From: CAZEPJ01 sp964514105
GTDB lineage: Bacteria > Desulfobacterota > Desulfocorpusculales > Desulfocorpusculum
DNA length: 53,961 nt
NCBI GenBank assembly: GCA_964514105.1
Contig: CAZEPJ010000025.1
Coordinates: 1-53,961 of the forward strand
Reading direction: 5' to 3'
Shown: piece by piece, positions 1-7,725 of the stretch
How positions within the stretch are numbered: position 1 is the stretch's first letter
Layout: each line of letters begins with the position of its first letter
The notes under the pieces: model-generated
The model's input: only the letters and a program-made list of their open reading frames with translations
The model's database searches: none
What the model was told of the DNA's origin: nothing
Translations under genes and position numbers: made by a program

Positions 1-244
1 TCGAGCCTTCATAGTATAGGCAACCCCCCATGTGGAATCAAGAGGGGTGCGCCCCAGGTTGTGGCTTCTTCTCCGCCGACCACAACATCTAGGGATGACG
101 GCGCCCAAGGCCACAGGGGCCGCTCCGCCCCCCGCGCAACCCCTCCGGGGGTCCCGGCGTCCAAAGGGCCGGGGTTGCGGCCCGGCCTGGCCGGGGGTAT
201 AGTCCGCAAAGATCCAGCGCGTTTGCACAGGAGGGCATCGCCCC

Positions 245-952
245 ATGGAACAGCTCCATCAGGTCGCCGCCACCATCGCCCTCACCATGGGCGTGGCGTG
301 GGCCAGCGGCCTCAACCTGTACGCGGCCATCCTCGTCCTGGGGATCCTGGGGGCCACGGGCGGCATCGCCCTTCCCCCCAACCTCCAGGTGCTCACCAAT
401 CCCGGCGTCCTCATCGCGGCAGGCTTCATGTACATCGTGGAGTTCTTCGCCGACAAGGTGCCGGGGGTCGACACCGGCTGGGACACCCTTCAGACCTTCG
501 TCCGCATCCCGGCCGGGGCGGCCCTGGCCGCCGGGGCCGTGGGGCACGTGCACCCCGCGGTCGGCCTCACGGCCGCCATTTTGGGGGGCGGCCTGGCCGC
601 CGGCACCCACGCCACCAAGGCGGGCACCCGGGTCATCATCAACGCCTCCCCCGAGCCCGTCAGCAACTGGGCCGCCTCCTTCACCGAGGACCTCATGGTC
701 GTGTTCGGGTTGTGGACGGCCCTCAATCACCCGTACATCTTCATCGGACTGCTGATCCTGTTCATCGCGCTGATGATCTGGGTGCTGCCCAAGCTCTGGA
801 GGGGGATCAGGAAGATCTTGGGCCTCTTGGGGCGCATGTTCCGAGACAGCCGCACGGAGCTGTCCGCCCAGGGGGCACAGCAGATGGCGCATCCCGGCGG
901 AAACGGTCCGCCCCCCGCCCGGCCGGGGGCCGTCACCCAGAGTCCGCCGTAG
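245..952 (+). CDS. DUF4126 family integral membrane protein
   Basis: A 235-residue membrane protein of the DUF4126 type, with no established function. Several hydrophobic stretches are visible: an N-terminal one starting near residue 8, others around residues 40-60 and 90-125, and a strong C-terminal one near 165-185 ending in a basic tail. A glycine/alanine-rich middle section (AAILGGGLAAGTHATKAGTR) is typical of this family. The ATG is preceded by AGGAGGGC at good spacing. The last 35 residues are proline-rich and probably cytoplasmic. A flavodoxin-like gene follows after about 90 bases, possibly co-transcribed. The family call is by recognition; no substrate can be inferred. Confidence 0.8.
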   Translation: MEQLHQVAATIALTMGVAWASGLNLYAAILVLGILGATGGIALPPNLQVLTNPGVLIAAGFMYIVEFFADKVPGVDTGWDTLQTFVRIPAGAALAAGAVGHVHPAVGLTAAILGGGLAAGTHATKAGTRVIINASPEPVSNWAASFTEDLMVVFGLWTALNHPYIFIGLLILFIALMIWVLPKLWRGIRKILGLLGRMFRDSRTELSAQGAQQMAHPGGNGPPPARPGAVTQSPP

Positions 953-1044
953 GGCGAGAGGGGAAGGGGGGGCGTTCCCCTGTCCATTCATCACCGCCGC
1001 GGGGTGCCGGGGGGCATCCCGGGGGCGATGGGGGAGGTCATTTC

Positions 1045-1527
1045 ATGGAGATCCTGATCCTCTATTACTCCAAGGGGGGCAACACGCGGAAGCTGGCGGG
1101 CCACATCGCCGAGGGGGTCCAGTCCGTCCCGGGGGCCAGGGCCGTCCTCAAGGACACCCAGGAGGTCACCAAGGAGGACTTCGCCGGGGCCGCGGGGGTC
1201 ATCGCCGGTTCCCCGGTCTACTTCGGAGGCATGGCCGCGGATCTCAAGCGCGTCTTCGACGAGTTCGTCGGGGTTCGAAAGCGCATGGAGGGCAAGGTGG
1301 GGGCGGCCTTCACCACCTCCGGCGACCCCACGGGCGGCAAGGAGACCACGATTTTCTCCATCATTCAGGCCCTCCTCATCTACGGGATGGTCGTGGTGGG
1401 AGACCCCATGGACGCCACGGGCCATTACGGCGTGGCCTGCGTGGGGGCCCCTGACGTCAACGCGGCGGAGAACGGCCGAAAGCTGGGCAGGCGCGTGGCA
1501 GAGCTCTGTGGGAAACTCGGGGGCTGA
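1045..1527 (+). CDS. Flavodoxin / WrbA-like NAD(P)H:quinone oxidoreductase family protein
   Basis: A 160-residue cytoplasmic flavodoxin-fold protein. The N-terminus (MEILILYYSKGGNTRKLA) carries the phosphate-binding loop for FMN, and the middle carries the second flavin loop (AGSPVYFGGMAADLKRVFDE) typical of WrbA and related NADPH-dependent FMN proteins. It lacks the extra domains of long flavoproteins and may carry electrons or reduce quinones by two electrons. The ATG was chosen because the flavin-binding strand starts immediately after it and GGGGGAGG lies upstream; the open frame extends much further upstream without homology. The physiological partner is unknown. Confidence 0.82.
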   Translation: MEILILYYSKGGNTRKLAGHIAEGVQSVPGARAVLKDTQEVTKEDFAGAAGVIAGSPVYFGGMAADLKRVFDEFVGVRKRMEGKVGAAFTTSGDPTGGKETTIFSIIQALLIYGMVVVGDPMDATGHYGVACVGAPDVNAAENGRKLGRRVAELCGKLGG

Positions 1528-1594
1528 GAACCCCTCCCGGCGGCCGTTGCATGACCCGTGCGCCGCGTCGCCAGTCCCCCGTGCGCCGGGCCGC

Positions 1595-1624
1595 TTTTCA
1601 CTCCCTTGACAAATCACGTATATC
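1595..1624 (+). promoter_or_regulatory. Possible sigma70 promoter for the Na+ pump subunit pair
   Basis: TTTTCA at 1595-1600 and TATATC at 1619-1624, spaced 18 bases, each match 4 of 6 consensus bases. They lie in an AT-rich island within a 200-base gap upstream of the OadG-like gene. A TTGACA also occurs at 1606 but has no -10 at proper spacing. Weak evidence. Confidence 0.3.
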
Positions 1625-1728
1625 ATGACAACGTCTTGCCATGCGTGACCACCCGCGGCAGGGGTAAGAGTCGGGCACGTGGGGAGGGCGCGGCGCCCCA
1701 TGGCGCGCGCGGAAGGAGAGACGGCGCA

Positions 1729-1878
1729 ATGGACAAGTGGACGTTCGGCTTCACCATGATGATCGTGGGCATGGGGGGCACCCTCCTGACCCTGTGGGTC
1801 CTGAGCCTGGTCATGGATCTGCTCAAGAAGGCCTTTCCCCTTCCCGCGGGCCAAAAGCCCCCGGGAAAGGCCAATTGA
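1729..1878 (+). CDS. OadG-like small gamma subunit of a sodium-pumping decarboxylase
   Basis: A 49-residue protein with one transmembrane helix (residues about 6-28) followed by a short basic, proline-rich cytoplasmic tail. This matches the general form of OadG-family gamma subunits, which hold the carboxyltransferase and biotin subunits to the membrane subunit. The ATG has a GGAGAG-like ribosome site. The open frame extends 57 codons upstream but that part looks non-coding. The family call rests on size, topology and position 13 bases before the OadB-like gene, so it is partly inferred from context. Confidence 0.6.
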   Translation: MDKWTFGFTMMIVGMGGTLLTLWVLSLVMDLLKKAFPLPAGQKPPGKAN

Positions 1879-1891
1879 CGGGGGTGGGGCC

Positions 1892-3040
1892 ATGGGGGAG
1901 AGCATCCTGGCGGGTCTGTCGGGCTTGGTCGTGGGCGTTACCTACCTTTTCTCACAGGGGCTCCCCAATCTGGTCATGCTGTTCGTGGGCGGGGTCCTCC
2001 TGTACCTGGGCGTGAAAAAGGAGGTGGAACCCCTCCTCCTGGTTCCCATCGGGTTCGGCTGCGTGCTGGTGAACATCCCCCTGAGCGACCTCATGGAGCC
2101 CGGCGGGCTCCTGAGGATCTTCTATGACATGGGGATCGCCAACGAGCTGTTTCCCCTCCTCATCTTCGTGGGCATCGGGGCCATGACCGACTTCACGCCC
2201 CTGCTGGAGAACCCCAAGATCCTCCTGTTCGGCGCGGCCGGACAGTTCGGCATCTTCCTGACGCTCCTCCTGGCCCTGGCCCTCGGGTTTCCGGAGCTGG
2301 AGGCCGTGAGCATCGCCATCATCGGGGCCTGCGATGGCCCCACCGCCATCTACGTGACCTCCCAATACGCCCCCCAGCTGCTGGGCGCCGTGTCCGTGGC
2401 CGCGTACTCGTACATGGCCCTGGTCCCCATCATCCAGCCTCCCATCATGAAGGCCCTGACCACGCCCAAGGAGCGGGTGGTCCGGATGGGCGTGGCCGGC
2501 AGGTCCGTCTCCCCCACGACGCGGCTGGTTTTCCCCATCGTGGTGACCTTCGTGACGGGGCTCATCGCCCCCAAGGGGCTGCCGCTCATGGGGACCATCA
2601 TGCTGGGCAATTTCCTCAAGGAATGCGGGGTGGTGGCCCGCCTCACCGGGGCCTCGCAGAATGAGATCGCCAACGTGGTGACCCTCTTTCTGGGTCTGGC
2701 CATCGGCGGCACCATGGAGGGGCACGCCTTCCTTCGGGCCCAGACCCTGGCCATCTTCGGCCTGGGCTTCCTGGCCATCTGCCTGGACACGGTGGCGGGG
2801 GTATGTTTCGGCAAGCTCATGTATCTGCTGACCGGCGGGAAGGTCAACCCCCTCATCGGGGCGGCGGGGATCTCGGCGTATCCCATGGCGGCACGCGTCG
2901 TGCAAACGCAGGGGCAACGGTACGACAAGAAGAACTTCCTCCTGATGCACGCCATGGGGGCCAACACGGGCGGCCAGATCGGATCGGTCATGGCCGCTGC
3001 GGTCATGCTCTCCGTGCTCAAAGGCATGGGGTTGATCTGA
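1892..3040 (+). CDS. Sodium ion-translocating decarboxylase beta subunit (OadB/MmdB/GcdB family)
   Basis: A 382-residue multi-pass membrane protein, the full length of this family. It carries the family core (GAMTDFTPLLENPKILLFGA) and the aspartate motif (IIGACDGPTAIYVTSQYAP, a variant of the usual GGADGPT), where the aspartate takes part in Na+ movement coupled to decarboxylation of carboxybiotin. The conserved serine/asparagine-rich C-terminal part and the ending GGQIGSVMAAAVML are present. Oxaloacetate, methylmalonyl-CoA and glutaconyl-CoA pumps share this subunit, so the substrate cannot be read from it. No biotin carrier or carboxyltransferase gene is in the window; those partners must lie elsewhere. 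Confidence 0.9.
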   Translation: MGESILAGLSGLVVGVTYLFSQGLPNLVMLFVGGVLLYLGVKKEVEPLLLVPIGFGCVLVNIPLSDLMEPGGLLRIFYDMGIANELFPLLIFVGIGAMTDFTPLLENPKILLFGAAGQFGIFLTLLLALALGFPELEAVSIAIIGACDGPTAIYVTSQYAPQLLGAVSVAAYSYMALVPIIQPPIMKALTTPKERVVRMGVAGRSVSPTTRLVFPIVVTFVTGLIAPKGLPLMGTIMLGNFLKECGVVARLTGASQNEIANVVTLFLGLAIGGTMEGHAFLRAQTLAIFGLGFLAICLDTVAGVCFGKLMYLLTGGKVNPLIGAAGISAYPMAARVVQTQGQRYDKKNFLLMHAMGANTGGQIGSVMAAAVMLSVLKGMGLI

Positions 3041-3055
3041 GGGGGCTGGGGGCGG

Positions 3056-3859
3056 TCAACCTCGATAGTGAAGCAGGTTTTTCACGGGGGTGGGGTGGCA
3101 GACCTGTCGGGCCACCTCCTGCGCAAGTTCCAGTTCCCGCTGGTTGTGGATGATGCCCTTGAGCACGACGGCCTCCCCGTCGTGCTCGACCTCCAGCGTG
3201 GGGATGAAGAACCGGGAATCCGTGGCGATCTTGGCCCGGACCCATGCAGCCAGGGACCTCTGCTTGAGAAGATTCCGGGATGCGTCCGTGGCCCTCCGGT
3301 CCCTCTCCTTCAGGGCGTCGATCAGGTCCCGAACCACCTTCGCCTGGCTCTGCCGCGTCGTGTCGATCACCAGATCGTAGTTCTTCCGGTCGTCCCAGTG
3401 CCTTCCGTAATTGGTCTGGATGTAGCATGCCTTATCGTGATCCATCTTCTGGATGAGCCACTCCGCCGTCCCACGATCGACGGAATCTCGAACCATGACG
3501 CGGTCCAGTCGCGCCTCCAAGGGAGCGACGAAGCGCACGAGCAGCGCATGGGCAATCCCCTGGAGCAGCACGTTGCCCCCGCGCCCCATCAACACGGCAC
3601 GGTCCCGCTCGGCCCACTTGTAGAGGTAGGCCCCGACCAGGGCAACGAAGCCGCGATACTCCCAGTCGTACCGCTCCCAGATGGTGGGGCAGGCCTCGTC
3701 CAGGTCCCGGCTCAGACGTTCCCAGCGCTCTCCCGCCCCCTTCATCTCGTCGAGGACGCGGGCCTTGTCCACGAAATCATAGCCCAACTGCTCCGCAACG
3801 GCCCGCCCGATCTCCTCCCCGCCGCTGCCGAACTGCCTGGATACGCAAAGGACCGCCAT
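3056..3859 (-). CDS. Cytidylate-kinase-like protein with C-terminal BON domain
   Basis: A 267-residue cytoplasmic protein. Residues 1-190 resemble the cytidylate-kinase-like family (AAA-type P-loop relatives). The N-terminus reads MAVLCVSRQFGSGGEEIGRA, where SRQFGSGG replaces the classical GxxGxGKS loop, as is usual for this family. A later segment (YDLVIDTTRQS) fits its lid/base-recognition region. Residues about 200-265 look like a BON domain (ATDSRFFIPTLEVEHDGEAV...VVLKGIIHNQ), normally a phospholipid- or ligand-binding fold. The fusion suggests a sensor or stress role rather than housekeeping CMP phosphorylation. It lies 7 bases downstream of the TerC-family gene on the same strand and probably shares its transcript. 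Confidence 0.75.
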   Translation of the reverse strand: MAVLCVSRQFGSGGEEIGRAVAEQLGYDFVDKARVLDEMKGAGERWERLSRDLDEACPTIWERYDWEYRGFVALVGAYLYKWAERDRAVLMGRGGNVLLQGIAHALLVRFVAPLEARLDRVMVRDSVDRGTAEWLIQKMDHDKACYIQTNYGRHWDDRKNYDLVIDTTRQSQAKVVRDLIDALKERDRRATDASRNLLKQRSLAAWVRAKIATDSRFFIPTLEVEHDGEAVVLKGIIHNQRELELAQEVARQVCHPTPVKNLLHYRG

Positions 3860-3866
3860 GGCTCCG

Positions 3867-4619
3867 TCACTCCTCTTTCGACGGCGCGCCCCCGGTCGCT
3901 AAGACCGGGTCCGCCGACCGCCTCTGTCGGGCGATCTTCATCCGCATGAAGAGCTTGGCCGCGACGATGACACCCACGGTGAAAAACGCCTCCACCCCGT
4001 ACTTGACGACGCTGGACGGATGGATGAGACCGGCCACAACCGGGTCGGTGATCATCATCTCGCCCCCCACACGGCCGAGGACGGCGGCCCCGATGTAAAT
4101 AATGATGGGATACTTGTCCATGAGCATGGAGAGCAGGTTGCTGGTGAAGACGACCAATGGGATGCTCAATCCCAGGCCGAACAGGAGGAGAAACATGTTC
4201 CCCTTGGATGCGCCCCCCACCGCCAGCATATTGTCGATGGACATGGTGATGTCGGCCACCACGATGACCCATACGGCCTGCCAGATGGTCTTGGCCTCCC
4301 GCTTGAACTCCTCCTCGTGGGCACCTTCCATGAGGAGTTTGATGGCGATCCAGATGATGACCGCCCCGCCCACCAGCTTGACGTACTCGATGCGAAGAAG
4401 TTGGGCAACCACGAAGGTGCATGCGACCCGCAGCAGGACCGCGGCCCCGGCCCCGAGAATGATCCCCTTGCTGCGTTGCTCCCGGGGCAACCCCCGAACG
4501 GCCATGGCGATGATGACCGCGTTGTCTCCGGCCAGAACCAGGTCGATGAGCACGATGCTCAGGAGGGCCACCAGGAAGTCCCACGTGAAGTGGATCTCAC
4601 CGAACATCCCAAGGTCCAA
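3867..4619 (-). CDS. TerC family integral membrane protein (YjbE-like)
   Basis: A 250-residue membrane protein of the TerC family; members export Mn2+ or Ca2+ or load metal onto secreted proteins. Both diagnostic acidic membrane motifs are present: VLIDLVLAGDNAVIIAMAV near the start and DITMSIDNMLAVGGASKGN in the middle. About seven hydrophobic segments are visible. I place the start at a TTG (4619) because AGGGAGG sits six bases before it; an ATG 12 bases downstream is also possible. The longer open frame to 4688 begins inside a strong hairpin and has no family similarity there. Transport specificity is inferred from the family only. Confidence 0.85.
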   Translation of the reverse strand: MDLGMFGEIHFTWDFLVALLSIVLIDLVLAGDNAVIIAMAVRGLPREQRSKGIILGAGAAVLLRVACTFVVAQLLRIEYVKLVGGAVIIWIAIKLLMEGAHEEEFKREAKTIWQAVWVIVVADITMSIDNMLAVGGASKGNMFLLLFGLGLSIPLVVFTSNLLSMLMDKYPIIIYIGAAVLGRVGGEMMITDPVVAGLIHPSSVVKYGVEAFFTVGVIVAAKLFMRMKIARQRRSADPVLATGGAPSKEE

Positions 4620-4644
4620 GGCGAGCCTCCCTGCTCGAGGATTG

Positions 4645-4677
4645 GGGTCCCGGGACGCGTGGAGCGTCCCGGGACCC
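4645..4677. other. Perfect 14-bp inverted repeat in the terC leader
   Basis: Arms at 4645-4658 and 4664-4677 are perfectly complementary around a 5-base loop (GTGGA). The hairpin lies about 12 bases upstream of the Shine-Dalgarno of the TerC-family gene and downstream of the BtuB-like gene. No T-tract follows on either strand, so it is not a standard intrinsic terminator. It may be an operator, an mRNA-stability element or a translational control structure. Confidence 0.6.
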
Positions 4678-4760
4678 GAGTTGCCCATCCCCGCCGTGAC
4701 CGGACGGCTTTTCCATTCTTGGCCATCCCCGGAATCGAGTCAAGACCGTCCGGGAGGCCA

Positions 4761-6830
4761 TCAGAACGTCAGGGCCATGCCCCCCAGGACCGCCGCCCTG
4801 GGCGACGAGTAGCCCATCACCTCCTGGTAATCTTCGTCCAGGATGTTCCGGGCCTTGACGAACAGCTTGATCGCCTTGAGCAGCCCCCACTGGACCTCGA
4901 AGCTGTACGAGGCCGCCAGGTCCAGGACGAAGAAATCGTCGTTGGTGAGCCGTTGGTTGAGGAAGTTGTAAAAACCGAAGGCCCCGGGTGACACCGTGAA
5001 GAAGGTGTCGTCCCGCTTCCCCGTGTACCGGCCGTCCAATCGCACGTTCAGACCCCTCCAGGACCAGTCCACGAAGAGCGAGCCCGAGTGGTTGGGCCTG
5101 CGCAGGAGCTTCTCCCCCTTGGCGAAGAAGAGATTGCCCAGCCCGCCGTCGTCCAGGACCTGCGTGTCCAGGAAGGTGTAGCTACCCCCCAGGGTGAATC
5201 CGCCGCCGGGCCTGACCCGGGCGGTGAACTCCAGGCCCCAGCTCTCGGCCTCCTGGACGTTGAAGTAGTTGGGCGGCAGGACCGGAGGCGGCGGGAAGCT
5301 CGTGGGCACGAAGGCGATGAGGTCCTCGTACCGGTTGCGGAAATAGGTGAACCCCAGCAGGACCCTGTCTCCCCAGAGCCGCTGATCCAGGCCCAGCTCC
5401 CAGGAGAAGACGCGCTCGGGTTGGAGATCGGGGTTGCCCACGGTGCCGAACCCGCCGAAGTTCTCCAGAAATGTGGGCTCCTTGATCCCCGTGCCCACGG
5501 CCCCGCGGAGCTTGGTCCCCGTCTCCCGGAGCTCGTAGGCGATGGACGCCCGGGGGTTGACGTCCACGCCGAAGGCGCTGTTGTCCTCCACCCGGAGGCC
5601 CCCCGTCAGGTGGAGGCGGTCCCACAGCGTCAACTGATCCTGGACGTACCAGGCGTGGTTGTCCCGGCTCGCCTCGGTGAAGGATGTCGTCGTGAAGACC
5701 CCGAAGGGGAGCGGCCCGAAGCGGAACGTGGAGAGGCTGTCCAGGTCCAGGCGCTCCAGATCGTAGGCGTACCCCAGGGTGAGTGTGGATCGGACGGCAC
5801 CCTGCCGGGGCCAGCGCAGGTTCATGTGGTAGTCGAAGGTGGTCCGGTTCTCCATGGACCGGGTGCGGCTCCCGGGCGGGGCGTCGAAGGCGCTGGCCGC
5901 GTTGGGATCGTCCTGGAACTCCTGGTCCACCTGATGGATGCCCAGGTGCACCGAGTGCTCCCACCAGGGAAAGAGGTCCAACCGTGCCCCCATCCCCAGG
6001 ATGAGATCCTGCTTCTCCTGGAACTGGTCCGGGTCCAGGCCCGGGAAGACGCGGTCGGGCCGATCCCCTCCGTTCTCGGTGGGGAAGCCGAACCGGCTCT
6101 GGTTCATGCGCCCCGTGAGGGTGATCTCCAGGGTGTCCAGGGGGTACAGGTCCAGGCGGCCGCTGAAACTGTTGTTCCAGAAGTCGTTGTTGACGTCCAG
6201 GATCCCCCGGTCGTCCACGCGGCCATAGGAGAACGAGTAGCCGGCCCAGTTTGTGGAGCCCGAGAAGCCGGCCTTCTGCTCCCCCATGTAGCGGCCGTTC
6301 TCCGAGTGCGCCCCGTGGGCCGTGGAGAGGGTGGCCGTGGGTTCGCCCTTTCCCCGCTTGGTGATGATGTGGATGACCCCGCCCATGGCGTCCGAGCCGT
6401 ACAGGGCGCTCTGGGGGCCCCGGATCACCTCGATGCGCTCGATGTTGTCCGTGGTGAGGGTGGAGAAGTCGAATCCCCCCCCGGGCTCGTTGACCTTCAC
6501 CCCGTCGATTAGGACCAGGGTGAAGTTGCTCTCCCCGCCGCGGCTGTACAGCTCGACGACGCCCCCCCGAGAGCCGCTCTGCACCACATCCAGGCCGGCC
6601 ACGTCCCGCAGGAGCTCCACGACGTCGGTGGCCAGCCGCCCTTCGATCTCCTGCTCCCCGATCACGGTGGCCGACACCCCGAGCTCGGACACGGGGGTCT
6701 CGGTCCGGGTGGCGGTGACCACCACCTCGTCCAGCACCGGGATCCTCTCCTGGGCCCCTGCGGTGGGGACAAGGAGGGTCACGGCCCCCAAGAGTGCAAG
6801 CGACAGTGCGGATTTGCTCTTCACATTCAT
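4761..6830 (-). CDS. btuB: TonB-dependent outer-membrane receptor, probable vitamin B12 transporter
   Basis: A 689-residue protein with a signal peptide (residues 1-26, ending GAQ), a TonB box (DEVVVTATR), a plug domain (residues about 45-155, including LIDGVKVNEP and IERIEVIRGPQSALYGSDAM) and a 22-strand-type barrel ending in a terminal phenylalanine (LGGMALTF). Length and order match BtuB-like receptors. GGGAGG lies 6 bases before the ATG. It is the second gene behind a cobalamin riboswitch, which strongly supports corrinoid uptake as its role. No BtuCDF transporter genes are in the window. BtuB-type receptors for other ligands exist, so the ligand call rests on the riboswitch. Confidence 0.9.
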   Translation of the reverse strand: MNVKSKSALSLALLGAVTLLVPTAGAQERIPVLDEVVVTATRTETPVSELGVSATVIGEQEIEGRLATDVVELLRDVAGLDVVQSGSRGGVVELYSRGGESNFTLVLIDGVKVNEPGGGFDFSTLTTDNIERIEVIRGPQSALYGSDAMGGVIHIITKRGKGEPTATLSTAHGAHSENGRYMGEQKAGFSGSTNWAGYSFSYGRVDDRGILDVNNDFWNNSFSGRLDLYPLDTLEITLTGRMNQSRFGFPTENGGDRPDRVFPGLDPDQFQEKQDLILGMGARLDLFPWWEHSVHLGIHQVDQEFQDDPNAASAFDAPPGSRTRSMENRTTFDYHMNLRWPRQGAVRSTLTLGYAYDLERLDLDSLSTFRFGPLPFGVFTTTSFTEASRDNHAWYVQDQLTLWDRLHLTGGLRVEDNSAFGVDVNPRASIAYELRETGTKLRGAVGTGIKEPTFLENFGGFGTVGNPDLQPERVFSWELGLDQRLWGDRVLLGFTYFRNRYEDLIAFVPTSFPPPPVLPPNYFNVQEAESWGLEFTARVRPGGGFTLGGSYTFLDTQVLDDGGLGNLFFAKGEKLLRRPNHSGSLFVDWSWRGLNVRLDGRYTGKRDDTFFTVSPGAFGFYNFLNQRLTNDDFFVLDLAASYSFEVQWGLLKAIKLFVKARNILDEDYQEVMGYSSPRAAVLGGMALTF

Positions 6831-6896
6831 GGCGTCCTCCCGTTTCCACCCCGGGGATCCCCCGGGGCATGGTCTGTCTTGCTGCGCCGGCCGGCT

Positions 6897-7235
6897 TCAG
6901 TTCATGGTGAAGGCGCGGCCCGGCATGGAATCCCAGTGAAACCTCAGCCATCTCATGAGCTCCCGGGCATCGCACCCGCCCGGGGCTTCGATGGTGAAGA
7001 TCGGGGCCCCGTACTGGGTTGAGAAGGCACGGAGGTTTTCCCCGACCCGTTCCTCCAGGGCGCGGAGGGGAAGATCCGGAAAGGCCACGAAGAACGGCCC
7101 TTCCCGCCCCCAATCCACCCGGGCGATGGCCCTGGGCCGGGTGCCGTGCTCCAAGAAGAGGAAGACGAACAGCTTGGCTTCCCGGGCTTGACAGATGTAG
7201 ATGCGGCGGATCTGATCCTGACTGCTCGGTTCCAT
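6897..7235 (-). CDS. Small unknown protein in the cobalamin-riboswitch transcript
   Basis: A 112-residue soluble protein of no family I recognise. It has no signal peptide or membrane helix. The start at 7235 was chosen because GGGAGGTGGGG precedes it; the longer frame to 7352 would begin inside the intrinsic terminator. The sequence looks like a compact alpha/beta fold (KLFVFLFLEHGTRPRAIARV, then GPFFVAFPDLPLRALEERVG). It lies directly between the riboswitch/terminator and the BtuB-like gene, 66 bases from the latter, so it should be expressed when cobalamin is scarce. A role in corrinoid uptake or B12-sparing metabolism is inference from position. Confidence 0.75.
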   Translation of the reverse strand: MEPSSQDQIRRIYICQAREAKLFVFLFLEHGTRPRAIARVDWGREGPFFVAFPDLPLRALEERVGENLRAFSTQYGAPIFTIEAPGGCDARELMRWLRFHWDSMPGRAFTMN

Positions 7236-7326
7236 GGCCCCACCTCCCGTTCCTCGAGAAGGGATGGGGACGCCCGCGGGCGGCGCGATGAAGGTGGGGG
7301 GACGGCTGTGTGTCCGGAGGGCGGGC

Positions 7327-7360
7327 AAAAAAAGACCCGGCCTTCTCGGCAAAGACCGGG
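7327..7360 (-). terminator. Intrinsic terminator of the cobalamin riboswitch
   Basis: On the minus strand a 9-bp stem (7352-7360 with 7336-7344, one G-U pair) closes a 7-base loop and is followed after two bases by seven consecutive Ts (7333-7327). It lies about 50 bases past the riboswitch aptamer and before the first gene of the unit, as expected for a transcription-attenuation expression platform. Confidence 0.85.
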
Positions 7361-7410
7361 CAACCCAGGGCTCCCTTCACCGTCTCGACCGCGAAGACGT
7401 CCATGAAGCT

Positions 7411-7576
7411 CGCCCGGGCAGGTGTTCTGACTCGCGGATCGTCCTACTGACCGCGCCTTCCCGCTTCGCCTCCCGGCGAAGCAGTGGCCTCCTGCGGCGT
7501 TCGTCCCCGCTCACAGCGGCGGGCCCGTGACGGTCTTGCACCGTCTTCCCTTTTGAACCTCACGGTACCCGGGCGA
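7411..7576 (-). promoter_or_regulatory. Cobalamin (adenosylcobalamin) riboswitch
   Basis: On the minus strand the conserved aptamer elements appear in order: GACGGTGCAAGACCGTC, the B12 box core (CCGCCGCTGTGA), GGACGAACGCC, the GGAGGCCACTG element, then GGTCAGTAGGACGATCC and the closing GTCAGAACACCTGCC. The outer stem pairs CCCGGG at both ends. A strong promoter lies just upstream and an intrinsic terminator just downstream. When cobalamin binds, termination should reduce expression of the following unknown gene and BtuB-like receptor. Confidence 0.95.
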
Positions 7577-7591
7577 CTCTTGTGGCCACCG

Positions 7592-7621
7592 AATATAGCC
7601 GGACCCGGCGGCCCCTGTCAA
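7592..7621 (-). promoter_or_regulatory. Promoter of the riboswitch transcript
   Basis: On the minus strand a perfect TTGACA (7621-7616) and TATATT (7597-7592) are separated by 18 bases. Transcription would start near 7585, within about ten bases of the riboswitch 5' stem. Strong sigma70 match. Confidence 0.8.
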
Positions 7622-7647
7622 GCCCAGCGCTTTCTTGGGAGATTCAT

Positions 7648-7676
7648 TTGAAGTGTCGGGCGGTTAGGGATATGAT
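7648..7676 (+). promoter_or_regulatory. Promoter reading into the decayed two-component gene
   Basis: TTGAAG (7648-7653) and TATGAT (7671-7676) are spaced 17 bases and match 5 of 6 consensus bases each by eye. It diverges from the riboswitch promoter and points at the pseudogene and the LD-carboxypeptidase gene. Confidence 0.65.
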
Positions 7677-7725
7677 GGGGCCTGGCCGATGTTGAATGGT
7701 TCTCTCTTGCCCGAGAGAATGCCAT

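Noticed and set aside
4620..4760. A Mn-sensing yybP-ykoY riboswitch upstream of the TerC gene
   Set aside because: I could not find the conserved loop sequences or the closing GAGACC-type element; only a simple hairpin is visible.
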